From Physella acuta (Eukaryota; Mollusca; Gastropoda; Physidae), in contig NW_026731657.1 of NCBI RefSeq assembly GCF_028476545.1, positions 1,108,001 to 1,172,000 on the forward strand: 64,000 nt of DNA. The letters run 5' to 3'. The notes beneath the pieces are model-generated. The model was not told the origin of the DNA, did not search any database, and saw nothing but the letters and a program-made list of their open reading frames with translations. Shown here one piece after another: positions 53,277 to 62,924 of the stretch; within the stretch, counting starts at the first letter, position 1; each line of letters opens with the position of its first letter. The translations under genes and the position numbers were made by a program.

Positions 53277-54593
53277 ATGTCGGAAAAATACATCAAACGG
53301 CTATTCCTGCCTAAGTTTGGCATGGCAGGACATGCACCAAAAACTCTAGAGATTTTCATAGAAGAGGGTTTTTCTTTAGCTACTCTCACAGCTGACGAAC
53401 TAAAAAGAGAGCTATGTATGTTATGTAGCCTATCACCAGCTGAATTTGAAGGTCTGTATAACTATGGGACACTGCGTAAATGGTATGTCACCATTAGATC
53501 AAAGGAACTATATGAGAAAATGCACCTAAAAGAATTTCACAGAGATTTGCCACCTGGAGTAACATCCAGATACAGAGTGCAGAGAATATCAATAACCCAC
53601 GCCGATAAATCTGGGCAAAGGGGCATGCTGAAATGGCTGCCTTCCAAGACAAGTGACGATGATATAATGGCGATTCTGAAATCTATAAGCAGTCAGGACT
53701 CAACACCAACATTTAAGAGAATAGACCAATCAAATGTGGTTCAATTCACCATCTCTCTGGAGAAAGAAGATGTGGAGAGTGTCCCACACTATATTATACT
53801 TACAAATGAGGCCAACAAAGAAAGCAGAGTCCTTATAATCCTCAATGGGAGGAGGGTGCAATGTTGCCACTGCAACACAGACAGGCACCTGCCTAAAATG
53901 TGTGAGCATTTGAGGACTCGCGCTCTTGACGGCGTCCAGCTAGTAGACGGACAGTACAGGGCAATTGAGCCTTGGGATGCAAATGATAAAGAAGAAGTTA
54001 GGGAGCATCTAAGTAACAATAGAAATTTCTTAAAGCATTGGGACAGTTATGATGTTGACGGAGAAAGACAAAATGAAATGCTTAGAGAAGCAAGGCACAG
54101 AGAGGTACAAGATGCCTTTGAAGTAGATGGCCAAACTGAAGCACATCATACTACTGTAGCACCGCAGCAAGTTAACGAAAGCGTAACAGAAACCACCATA
54201 GAGGCCGAAGCCATGGAGACAATAGCAACCAGGAATTCCATAGTAACCGGGTCTCAAAAAGATGGGAATCACGAAAATTTGGAGGCTGTCGACGAAACAA
54301 TAACTAATATTCTTCAAGATAACAATAGTTCAGAAAACATAACGAAACCGCTAAAGGAAATTAAAAGCTCACAAAGTATGTCAGCAACAAAGGTATCAGG
54401 TCAACTGTCATATAGTCAAGCAATCAGTTCAAGTAAAAATCAATTACCGACAGTAAAGCCACCTCAAAGGTTCGTGACCAGGGCCCAACGGGATAGCAAA
54501 CCAACGGCTGGAAGGTTTGGAATTAAAAGACCACCACCATCCAGCCCTCCAGAAACAGATGTTCGAAAGAAAACCCCAAATAATTCATGCTAA
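53277..54593 (+). CDS. LINE ORF1, nucleic-acid-binding protein with CCHC knuckle
   Basis: Likely 438 residues starting at the ATG in ACAACTATGTCGG (MSEKYIKRLFLPKFG). The frame is open from 53,148, but its first 43 codons are T-rich and look like leader. LINE ORF1 proteins bind the element's RNA and form the retrotransposition particle. Residues about 100-190 (RYRVQRISITHADK, GMLKWLPSKTSDDDIMAILK) suggest an RRM-like or similar fold. A CCHC zinc knuckle follows at C196, C199, H204, C209 with the exact C-X2-C-X4-H-X4-C spacing. The rest is acidic, Thr/Ser/Asn-rich and probably disordered, ending RFGIKRPPPSSPPETD. No stop interrupts 438 codons, so this is the youngest or best-preserved coding region in the window. 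Its stop overlaps the ATG of ORF2. Alternative: a captured gag-like knuckle protein, less likely given the endonuclease that follows. Confidence 0.85.
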   Translation: MSEKYIKRLFLPKFGMAGHAPKTLEIFIEEGFSLATLTADELKRELCMLCSLSPAEFEGLYNYGTLRKWYVTIRSKELYEKMHLKEFHRDLPPGVTSRYRVQRISITHADKSGQRGMLKWLPSKTSDDDIMAILKSISSQDSTPTFKRIDQSNVVQFTISLEKEDVESVPHYIILTNEANKESRVLIILNGRRVQCCHCNTDRHLPKMCEHLRTRALDGVQLVDGQYRAIEPWDANDKEEVREHLSNNRNFLKHWDSYDVDGERQNEMLREARHREVQDAFEVDGQTEAHHTTVAPQQVNESVTETTIEAEAMETIATRNSIVTGSQKDGNHENLEAVDETITNILQDNNSSENITKPLKEIKSSQSMSATKVSGQLSYSQAISSSKNQLPTVKPPQRFVTRAQRDSKPTAGRFGIKRPPPSSPPETDVRKKTPNNSC

Positions 54594-54735
54594 ATCTGGC
54601 AACATTGAACATCAGGGGGCTAGGGACAAAACACATTATATAAACAACATAATAAATAAACACAGTATTGACATCCTACTTTTACAGGAAACTAAAATTG
54701 GAACTACAGAGGAAGCAAATAAACTAGATGCATAA
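54587..54735 (+). pseudogene. LINE ORF2 start, APE endonuclease N-terminus
   Basis: The ATG at 54,587 overlaps the ORF1 stop (ATGCTAA), a compact arrangement seen in several LINE clades. It reads MLNLATLNIRGLGT, then after a frame change near 54,630 THYINNIINKHSIDILLLQE and TKIGTTEEANK. LN.RGL and LLLQETK are the first two conserved blocks of AP-endonuclease-type LINE nucleases, which nick target DNA to prime reverse transcription. Only about 50 residues remain of a protein normally over 900 long, so it is inactive. Confidence 0.82.
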
Positions 54736-54839
54736 TTAATATCGACAGTCTCAAGCTAAACATCACTCGATCAGCCCTCAAGTAATTTAACATTAGAACA
54801 GTCTTCTGTTTCCCAGGTTTTTAAAAGTGCACAACCTGA

Positions 54840-55789
54840 ATGGTAGAAAGAGATACACACCTCACCCTCCCCCCCCCCCCCCCCCCACACACACACACTT
54901 CCCTCCACTCAGCCGGACTGGCGGATTTTTCAGGGTGGCGTGCCCTCTTTGCCAGGGGTCAATTTTGTGTCATGGAAAGTTTTGGAATGATAGATCAGTA
55001 ATGTGTATTACAGAGACACTTCTCCCACGGTGGTTTCTATTTCTGTCTACAATGTGAACTTTTGACTCCTCAGCTAAGGACAGAGCACAGTAAACTAAGC
55101 AGTCAGGAGAGGCCTAGTTTGCACACCTTATTTTAGTCTAGTTCTTATGCCATTTTATTTTCTCCATTTGATTATTATATATGCAATTGATGTTCATGTC
55201 TTTGATGCTGTGTAAAATCTATCAAATAAATTATTATTACTGATTTAAAGGTTTAAAACAATTGAATTAATATTAATTAAAAAAAAAAAAAAAAAAAAGG
55301 AAAAAAAAAACGAATTGAGGACTGTATAGATATAGATGTTTGAAAGGGAAGAGTGTTTGCTTTTACGTGTCTCATTGTAATAACATAACTTTTCCGATTG
55401 CTTAAAATTTGTATCATTTTAATTCTCTGTAATCCTAAATTCATTTCAGCTCTACTTTTAAAAAAAAAAAAACAAATTCAACCCTCTCCCCCCTTCTCGT
55501 CCCCTCAGCCCACCAGGCTGATGGAAAAAAAATCCCTTGAATCATCATTTAATTACACATTTGCATTTTCAGTTTCAGGTTGGTTTTTAATTTTTATTTT
55601 TTTCTTTATATTTAGACGTTTTGTATTAGATCTATGTATAAGTAAACCATCTTAAATGAATGAAAGTAGGCTACAAGTAAGAAAGAAATATTACTATTGT
55701 AAATCTGTGTCAGTCCTCACAAGCCGGTGATGAAAACTGTAATACTAAAGCGAACACACACAACTGCCGCTGTAAATTACATGTCTGAG

Positions 55790-55790
<1 letters not shown>
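54840..55790 (+). repeat. Block duplicated at 62,925-63,780
   Basis: From about 55,027 (TTCTATTTCTGTC, ACAATGTGAACTT, AAACTAAGCAGTCA, CAAATAAATTATTATTACTG, ACTTTTCCGATTGCTTAAAA) it is collinear with 63,031-63,780. 54,901-54,992 matches 62,929-63,018 in inverted orientation. AATAAATTATTATTA could be a LINE 3' end, but homology continues past it. The 85-86-codon frames in both copies are out of phase in the middle and are not treated as genes. Confidence 0.75.
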
Positions 55791-55825
<35 letters not shown>

Positions 55826-55849
55826 TTAGCCAGCTGATCTGCCTAAAAA

Positions 55850-56720
55850 TATTATGAGCGAAAAGATTAATGGGAGGCTGTTAATTTCTGACATAAGTGA
55901 ATGAGAAATTAAATGTCTTCTAACTCATTTGAAAAGAACAGAGATATGATTTAATTAAGTTTATGGTAACCGAAATATAGTTTATTTTTACATAAGTCAA
56001 GCTACTTGTATGGATGCGGAGGGGGGATAAGGGGGCGGTACTTATCTATGTTCATCGCGTGACTGCTTGTTGTGTGATGCATATATTGACCAGTGCTTAA
56101 ATTCGACAATACGAGTAATAAGACTCAGCTGTTCACTCGACTACACAATGTATCTATATCATGCCATATCGAATCATCGTATAAACAAATTGCACGATGT
56201 TCAAAATTCAAGATATATGAAATATAAATCGCATCCAACACATGATATATCCAACTCACGATATGTCCAAATCCGGATTACCAAACTTACATTATACATA
56301 ACTCACGATTAAAAAAAACAAACTCGGAATATTCCCAAATTATGATATACCCACTTAAGTATACCCAATTAACGATATGAGCAACTCACGATACACGCGG
56401 TATTGAAAATATATTGTAAACTTGATACACGCTATCAAAATTAAGACTAGAATATTCGATTCGTTAAAGTTGTGGTATTTTATTATTATTTTTTTTTTTA
56501 AATTTGAATCTATAATCTACAAAAAAAGACTATATTAGCCCACATATCACAAATTGTAGTCCAAAGTTCATCTATTGTAATCCAAACGTCACCAATTGTA
56601 GTCCAAAGTTCATCAATTGTAGCCAACATGTCACCCTCATTAGCTCTCATGTCTCCAACAGTTTGATATGTGTAAAACACAACATATTGCACTATCGTCT
56701 TCATAAAAAAAAAAAGTTAA
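55850..56720 (+). repeat. Unit paralogous to 15,152-15,930
   Basis: Preceded by an A-run (55,792-55,820). Contains the CACGATATATCCAACTCACG segment and CACCAATTGTAGTCCAAAG words (56,535-56,625). Confidence 0.7.
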
Positions 56721-56733
56721 AAATTTTTTTTTT

Positions 56734-56736
<3 letters not shown>

Positions 56737-56811
<75 letters not shown>
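56737..56811. repeat. (TA)n microsatellite
   Basis: About 75 bp of AT dinucleotides between T-rich sequence and the 56,845 block. Confidence 0.95.
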
Positions 56812-56814
<3 letters not shown>

Positions 56815-56844
56815 GCAGTATATTTCTATCCCTATACATACTAT

Positions 56845-57290
56845 ATTGTGTTGTTAATGGCTTCAAAATTAGACACACCTTTTTCAAATTTTTCAAACAC
56901 ATATTTTCCTTGCCAATGATTGAAGCTTGAATATCGATAAACACTATTAGAAGCATTATATTAGACTTTGTTATATTTATATTAAACGTTTACTAAAGAT
57001 TCTGACATTTTTTGCAGGCCCAAATCACCTAAAATGTTTTAAATATACACCGATAAATATGTAAATATAGTATTTTAATACACAGTCAGGGTGGCTCAAA
57101 ATTGAGTTATCTATGTCAACTTTACTGACATATGTCGTGACAAGATCACATTGGTCTCAAGACAACAGCATTCAAATAAATAGACATTCACAATCACGAA
57201 TGGCGTGTAAGTGTTCGTAGCTAGTGTTATGAGTATATACTGAAGACATTTAAAGCTTGATTTTATATGTATGGGACAAGCTTAGGCCAC
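56845..57290 (+). repeat. Unit paralogous to 14,331-14,700
   Basis: Same word order as its partner, ending TATGTATGGGACAAGC. Confidence 0.7.
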
Positions 57291-57508
57291 TTTAATATCT
57301 ATTGGATACCTTTACTAATATTTATGAAGAGAACCACGTTTTCTTTATAATAATTTAAATAGTTGTGTACAATTTATGTTCAACTCTTTAGTGCATTATT
57401 ACATAAAAGCTTGTTATTAAAACGTTTTTTTTATTATTGTTTTTTAGTACTTTACATGTTTTATTTACACTAAAGTTGCATGACTAAAAACCATGGCGCA
57501 TCTATTGA

Positions 57509-57777
57509 ACTAGTCTCTCCAATGTCCTCAGGTGTATTCAGGCTAGTCTTCCACTGTCCCAAAGTGTATCCAGGCTATAGTCTCTCCAACTGTCCCCACT
57601 TGAATCCAGGCTAGACTCTCCAACTGTCACCAGGTTATCCAGGCTAGTCTCTCCAATGTCCCCAGGTGTATCCAGGCTAGTCTCTCCAACTGTCCCAAGG
57701 TGTATCCAGACTTGTCTCTCCAACTGTCCCCAGGTGTATCCAGGCTAGACTCTCCAACTGTCCCCATGTGTATCCAA
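57509..57777 (+). repeat. 34-bp minisatellite, 8 units
   Basis: Unit CTAGTCTCTCCAACTGTCC then CCAGGTGTATCCAGG, with single-base length changes between units. The minus-strand frame made of SLDTPGD-like repeats is an artefact. Confidence 0.92.
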
Positions 57778-58009
57778 TATTCTTGATGTCTTTAACCAAG
57801 TCAATTTGCTCCAGGTCTTCGTTGGTCGGCCTCTTTTTTTCCCTGTGGATTCAGGTGAGTGCCTATCTTTTTATACTGGAAAACCCATTTCCATTCTCTG
57901 TATGAACTCTTAAGCTGGCATCTGGTTTGTTTGTTGCCAAGCGGGATTATGTCGGTTGTGAAAGGCTTTTTTTTTTTTTCAATAATTCAAATGGCAATAG
58001 TCAAATGTT

Positions 58010-58190
58010 TATACTAGCAACATTTACATACAAGTGATACAGTTATACATATGTACATAATGGCAAAAACGTGATGAAACTAATATTGATATGTACAAAA
58101 AATCGAAAGCATTACTATTTGAATTACCTGAATGGTAGTGAAGACCTGATAAATGCGAGGAAAAGAATATAATTAACCGCAGTAACTGGA
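58010..58190 (+). repeat. Third copy of the 8,445 / 10,227 inverted-repeat family
   Basis: ACATTTACATACAAGTGATA, AATGGCAAAAACGTGATGAA and ACCTGAATGGTAGTGAAGAC match 10,430-10,550. Confidence 0.6.
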
Positions 58191-58199
58191 AATGATTTA

Positions 58200-58649
58200 A
58201 ACATTGTACAGACTTCATTTCACTTTTAACTATAGGTGTAACACACATCGCTACAATGCGTCGTTTTTTTAATACATATTTTTAAATAGACTTTAACATA
58301 TTACTTTTTAAAAATATAAGTTAGTATGTGAATTTAAATTTTTTTGATCTAAAGAATAAGAATTCTGCTTCTGTTTTAACTGTATTCGTTTTATTGAATG
58401 TAATTGGTTTGTCAAGTAAGAAGCTAATTATTTCCCTTGCAAACTTTCTAGACTTGTTTGAAAATAATTGTTGCATACTTATCTGCCTTGGTAAACTAAA
58501 AAAAATATATAGATAAATACAATAAAACAATTTAAAATAAATAAATTTAAAAAAATGTGTACACTACAGTGCAACTAATCGTATTACACATTTAAATTGA
58601 ACTAAATAGAAAAAAAGGTGTTCATTTAAGATACGTAGGCGTTACGTTA
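58200..58649 (+). repeat. Left part of dispersed unit
   Basis: ACTTCATTTCACTTTTAACT, TATTTCCCTTGCAAACTTTC, ATACTTATCTGCCTTGGTAA and TACAGTGCAACTAATCGTAT match 36,250-36,640. Confidence 0.6.
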
Positions 58650-58935
58650 GAACCGGGTCAGATGTAGCTAAATATAAAGGTGTGTGTGAGATATATATGG
58701 CAGACATTATATTGATTTAATTATTCATCAAGTTATTGAAGGTGTAATTTATATTAGATACCACAATGGTCGGAGTAGTCGATTGATTGAACGCACCATT
58801 TCACTTCTCAGCCTTTTGACTAAAATCAAAATGAAAAGTTAGTTATTGGTTCTGTACGTAGGTCTTCCCTATGGCCGCATGTTTTTCTAACCTTTGACAG
58901 GTACCCATCTAAGCTGGGTGGACTAATGAACAATG
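58650..58935 (+). repeat. U2-like module, copy 15
   Basis: GAACCGGGTCAGATGTAGC to GCTGGGTGGACTAATGAAC. The U2-like part (58,798-58,842) has CACTTCTCAGCCTTTTGACT and AAAATCAAAATG, close to copy 11. Confidence 0.7.
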
Positions 58936-59840
58936 ATATTGTACTTCGACAAACTTAACCATTATTTGTTCCGTTGTAAAATTTAAATCGTGGGTCTAAT
59001 TTTGTTGAAGTTGCAAAATTAGACATACCATTTGTTAAAATATCATCGGTCGAATGGATGTGCATACAGTGATGGGGGGATTATATAAATGTATGCGTTA
59101 TATATCATCTATATATTTTCACTTCTAAATATTGTATTAAACACGCGCACAATACTCTCGCACCAAATCGTCTACCGTCAAGTTCACACCGTCCTTAGTA
59201 ACCTCTACTAGTCTTGTCTAAATCTATCTAGATCGTTCTACGCCATGACACATACTATTGGTGTCGCATGATAATACAGTAAAAACTATTTTTAAAAAGT
59301 ACTGTATACGTTTAAACTTTTTCTTTTACCCGATTAAATTAATGGATACAACCTTTATCATTTATATTTATATATGTGAAAGTTTAGTTATTAATCAAAT
59401 TCTCCCATGTTTTAGTTGTAATTGTTTAAAACATGAGTAGCTAATGCAATAAGTGCCCAACCTCTATGAATAATACACGATACATTGTTTCCAAAGAAAT
59501 AACTAACACCCGGATTAGAAACCATAAGAGAACATTTCCTGGGTTTCACGAAATACTTAAAAGCAGCTTCTAAATTAGTTTTTGTGAATCAATACGTACT
59601 ATTAGTCTACACCTGAATAATTTTGGAATAATAATTACCGTAATATGTGTTTTATAATTTAAGTTTGTGTTATTGTAGCTCATGTTAATAAATAATTAAA
59701 ACATTATTGACAGGCTCAGAAAATAATATGTTTTTGTTTATCGCCCGTGTAGGTAAGGTTGTTAGCCACCCTACATCATGTTGCTAATATCAAACAACAG
59801 AGAGTAACCCCTGATGACATTAGATAACTACCTACCCCCC
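58936..59840. other. No feature recognised
   Basis: AT-rich, no repeat partner noticed. Open frame 59,258-59,440 has no motif. Confidence 0.4.
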
Positions 59841-59841
59841 C

Positions 59842-59985
59842 CCCCCCCAGCCATCTATCCAAGTGTCTTGACTCATGTAAAAATACAACCGTTGCATTTC
59901 CGTTAGCATGACCTTAGTTAAATATCATCTCTGTTCTTTTCAACTGAGTTAGAAGAAACATAACATTTCTCATTCACTTGTATAT
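59842..59985 (-). repeat. Inverted partial copy of the 15,152 unit
   Basis: C-run, CCATCTATCCAAGTGTCTTG and TCTTTTCAACTGAGTTAGAAG. It matches 40,010-40,140 directly. Confidence 0.55.
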
Positions 59986-60600
59986 GGCTAAATGCAAAAG
60001 CCTCATACTATTTGAAAGTAGACGAATGGGCACTTTAATAACAGTTGGCTTTCTAAACGAAAATTATTTTTTTTAACCTTTAAAGCAGAAGAAGTAGCAT
60101 ATAGTGTTATAACTTAATAATATGCTTGTCTCGAAATGTAACACTAAATAAGGACACGTTGTTCATTTTCTAAATGTATCAATAGCATTAGTAATTAGTT
60201 CAGCTTTCTATGTTAGGCATTTAATAATAGCTTAAATTGGGGTTATGCGAGCATTATTTTAATTCTTTTTTGTTCTTTGTAAATTGATTTATTTAGCTGG
60301 GAATCGTTTTTGTGTTTGTGAGCTGTTTCCTGTTAAACATTTTAAAAATTAATGGGAATTATTTGTGATATTCTTGTTTAAAATGCCAAATAAAATTAAT
60401 ATTCATTTACTTAAGATCATCCAATGTTATAATAACTGTGCAGTTCCACTAATAAATATGACATATTATTGCCTGAAGATGGGCTGATTATTTGAAGAGT
60501 TTCAAATAAAGTTTTGTAACCGACTGAGGGTGGGACCTATCTGATTGTTCTGCTTGTAATATACTTTTCGTGAGTATTGTAATACATGTTAAAGTGGTTC
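59986..60600. other. No gene recognised
   Basis: AT-rich. GCCTGAAGATGGGCTGATTA near 60,472-60,491 is followed by TTTCAAATAAAGTTTTGTAA. Such words occur near the ends of several retroelements, but nothing else supports an assignment. Confidence 0.3.
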
Positions 60601-60613
60601 ATATTCTTTAGCA

Positions 60614-60923
60614 GTGTTGCTCGTGGTTGTTACATTGCAACTAATCCTTCTAACAGATGGTGAGAGCAGCTTCTATAGCAGCAAAATGTACGATCCTACT
60701 CAGATGTCCCGACCTCAACCACAGTCAACTGTGGGGAATGACCAGACATGTACTCAGCTCCGTCTTCAACACGTTTTTTATCAAAGAAAAATGGGCCCCA
60801 GGCTTAAGAAGTCACATAATCAGACAACTAATTAGTCAACATAAAATACTGAACTACGAACGACGGGCATGTGGACAAGTGGTTTCCAACAAAATTAAGC
60901 ATTTTAGCAAATCACATATGTAG
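60614..60923 (+). CDS. Unidentified overlapping open frames, possible gene or TE fragment
   Basis: Two overlapping frames, 60,614-60,835 (73 codons) and 60,657-60,923 (88 codons, starting MVRAASIAAKCTILLRC). The stretch is less AT-rich than its surroundings (CCGACCTCAACCACAGTCAA, GGCCCCAGGC) and has no copy elsewhere in the window. AACAGATGGTGAGAG holds both an acceptor-like AACAG and a donor-like GGTGAGAG. I recognise no domain. It could be a lost exon or the decayed end of a transposon protein. Confidence 0.2.
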
Positions 60924-61212
60924 TTGTTTGCGTATATTAAAATAAAAGGGAAAAGTTTTAGATTTTAGGTTAATGTTTAATTAAGTTGATGTTAGCGTAG
61001 ACTTTCTGCTAAAACGAACTTTAGACATGCACTTGTATTCACTTATTTGGTCCTAAATCACATGCACATCAACTATACATGATAATATGGTACACTGAAG
61101 TTTGATCACAGCGAGACTTTGACCACGTGTACTTTGTCCAAATATCCAAATATGGTAATGATTAACTTAAGGCGTCATACATTTATTACGTCCACAAAAA
61201 TATCGATTATGT

Positions 61213-61270
61213 CGGCGCGCTTTTGTCTGCGCTCTTGTGTCGGCGCTCTTTTGTGGTGCGCTCTTTTTTT
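61213..61270 (+). repeat. Short GCGCTCTT-type repeat
   Basis: GCGCGCTTTTGTC, GCGCTCTTGTGTCG, GCGCTCTTTTGTGG and GCGCTCTTTTTTTG in a row. Confidence 0.6.
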
Positions 61271-61539
61271 GGGGTACCAGCCACTGTGGATCTCGGGGCG
61301 CTCAACTACACATTTTAAACACATGTTTGGTCTTTGAGTACTCAAAAACTTTCCAAATTTTACAGAAGTTGGAATGGTCTCAACCACTTTTCCTAAAGCT
61401 TATTGTGAAACACTCAAGGGAGAGAATTCAAATTATACACGTTTACTATCGTATTAGTTTATGGTTATCTGTACTCGTTACACACTATTATTTTCTGCAC
61501 TCGTAATACTTTTAGCATAGGATCTATACTAAGGTTATA

Positions 61540-61990
61540 TAGTAGTAGGGATAGCGGACAGTTTGACTAACTGAATTTTTTATTCGTATGGCTTTGTTTG
61601 GTGTATTATTTATTAGAAGGCCGTTGTGTGCATTTGCGTATATGGTTTTAATCCATGTTTTTAGGTAAGGTTGTATGCACATATTTTCTTCCTTTAGCCG
61701 CGTATCATCAACTGTATTAAATGTTTTATATTGATCAATACAATGGGTTGCCAGCTATATGTTTATATTATATTGTCTCTCAAAAGACGGGTGCGATTCT
61801 GGATGTTCCTCCCTAGGATGTTGTATTAATGGTCTCGGTAAATTATATCCGTTGTGTACTTTCCTAGTTAGTGTTTTCGTTAATACTTTATATGGGTCTA
61901 TACTTTTAAAAGGATTTGAACAATTACATGTATAATGGTTTGTGTCCGTATAAAGTCACTAAGTCAACCCAGCTCTGATGTTAGAGCATT
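61540..61990 (-). pseudogene. L1/Tx1-like LINE RT fragment
   Basis: On the minus strand 61,755-61,550 reads DQYKTFNTVDD, then PYLKTWIKTIYANAHNG and LLINNTPNKAIRIKNSVSQT. This matches the LINE RT core pattern DQ.KAFD.V...WI..IY......NG......I..GVRQG, with GVRQGCP degraded. Upstream, at 61,870-61,920, are further decayed codons (DPYKVLTKTLTRKV). The YADD motif is not reached. It is an isolated fragment on the same strand as the other RT relics. Confidence 0.68.
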
Positions 61991-62212
61991 TTTAAATAAC
62001 CTCATTGTATTAAAAATTGGTACACATAGGTTACAATGATTTGTTTAATAGACGATGTATGTTTTATCAAAAACAGTGGTAGTTGAACATAACGTCAGAT
62101 AGACATATAGCTTAATATGATGTTAGGAAAACATGACTCAGATAAGACAGTGTATATACATAGATAGAACAAAAAATACGAGGAAATAAAATGGTATTTT
62201 ATGTAGCATAAA

Positions 62213-62285
62213 TGGCGAGATGACGGTGTAGTCGGATGATAGAGCATACGACTGCAAACCCCGAAAGTCTAGAGTTTGAATCAGA
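62213..62285 (+). mobile_element. tRNA-Cys-like SINE head
   Basis: GAGCATACGACTGCAAAC resembles the D-arm/anticodon-arm junction of tRNA-Cys (GAGCAT..GACTGCA), and AGAGTTTGAATC is a B-box with one change. GTGTAGTCGGATGATAGAGC would be the A-box. The acceptor ends do not pair, so it is not a working tRNA gene. CAGAGCCGTAGCTAC begins immediately after it, like a hAT terminus. Confidence 0.5.
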
Positions 62286-62924
62286 GCCGTAGCTACATAT
62301 TTCGACGCCCCGGGTGAACTATCGATGTTGTACCCCGTCCATTTTTATATTTAAATCCCCGGTAACAGCCACAATTTGTGAATTGGTTTGAAGGAAACAG
62401 TAAGAAAAAAAAATGATGAAACATATCCTACAGTTCTAACCCCACGACTGTCGCATGCTCTTTTCTCAATGTCTGACAGTCATTTATTTTTTCTTATGTA
62501 AGCACTTGCTTTTCTCATAATTTTTTTTGATCTTACATTTTATTATAGTTTTGATTTTACCAATAAGCATGTTTATTTACCAATAGTAGTTACCTCCCTC
62601 TGTTAAATGCAATATTTAATGTTTTCAAGGGAGACAATGCAAATCTGCCACAAATAGCAAGCCAAGTAAAATATGCAAAATGGTGTAATGAAGTACTTTT
62701 TAATTTTAACACAGAGTAAATAATTTATAGAATATTAAAATTGTAAACAAAGACCTTCAAAATGTTTTGTTTAAATTCGAATAATTATTAAAACATTATT
62801 GTAATTGCAAAAATTGAAAGCCTTATATTTACATTTAACTTTTTTTAAAGACTCGCAATAAAATCTAATTAATGTACTATTGGAAAGACACAGAACATGA
62901 ATCCATTTGTTTTCTAATAGATCT
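62286..62924. other. hAT-like end, then no recognised feature
   Basis: GCCGTAGCTACATATTTCGA and CCCCGGGTGAACTATC resemble the inner left end of the GGCGTAGC family. The rest to 62,924 is AT-rich without a gene. Confidence 0.35.

Larger units (their letters stand above)
53140..54735 (+). mobile_element. LINE (L1/Tx1-like?), ORF1 plus start of ORF2
   Basis: A 5' portion of a LINE: leader, complete ORF1 and about 50 codons of the endonuclease. It breaks off at about 54,735 with no RT. Retaining the 5' part while lacking the 3' part is the opposite of ordinary reverse-transcription truncation, so a later deletion, recombination or insertion is likely. The next block (54,840 on) is a repeat also found at 62.9 kb. 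Confidence 0.85.
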
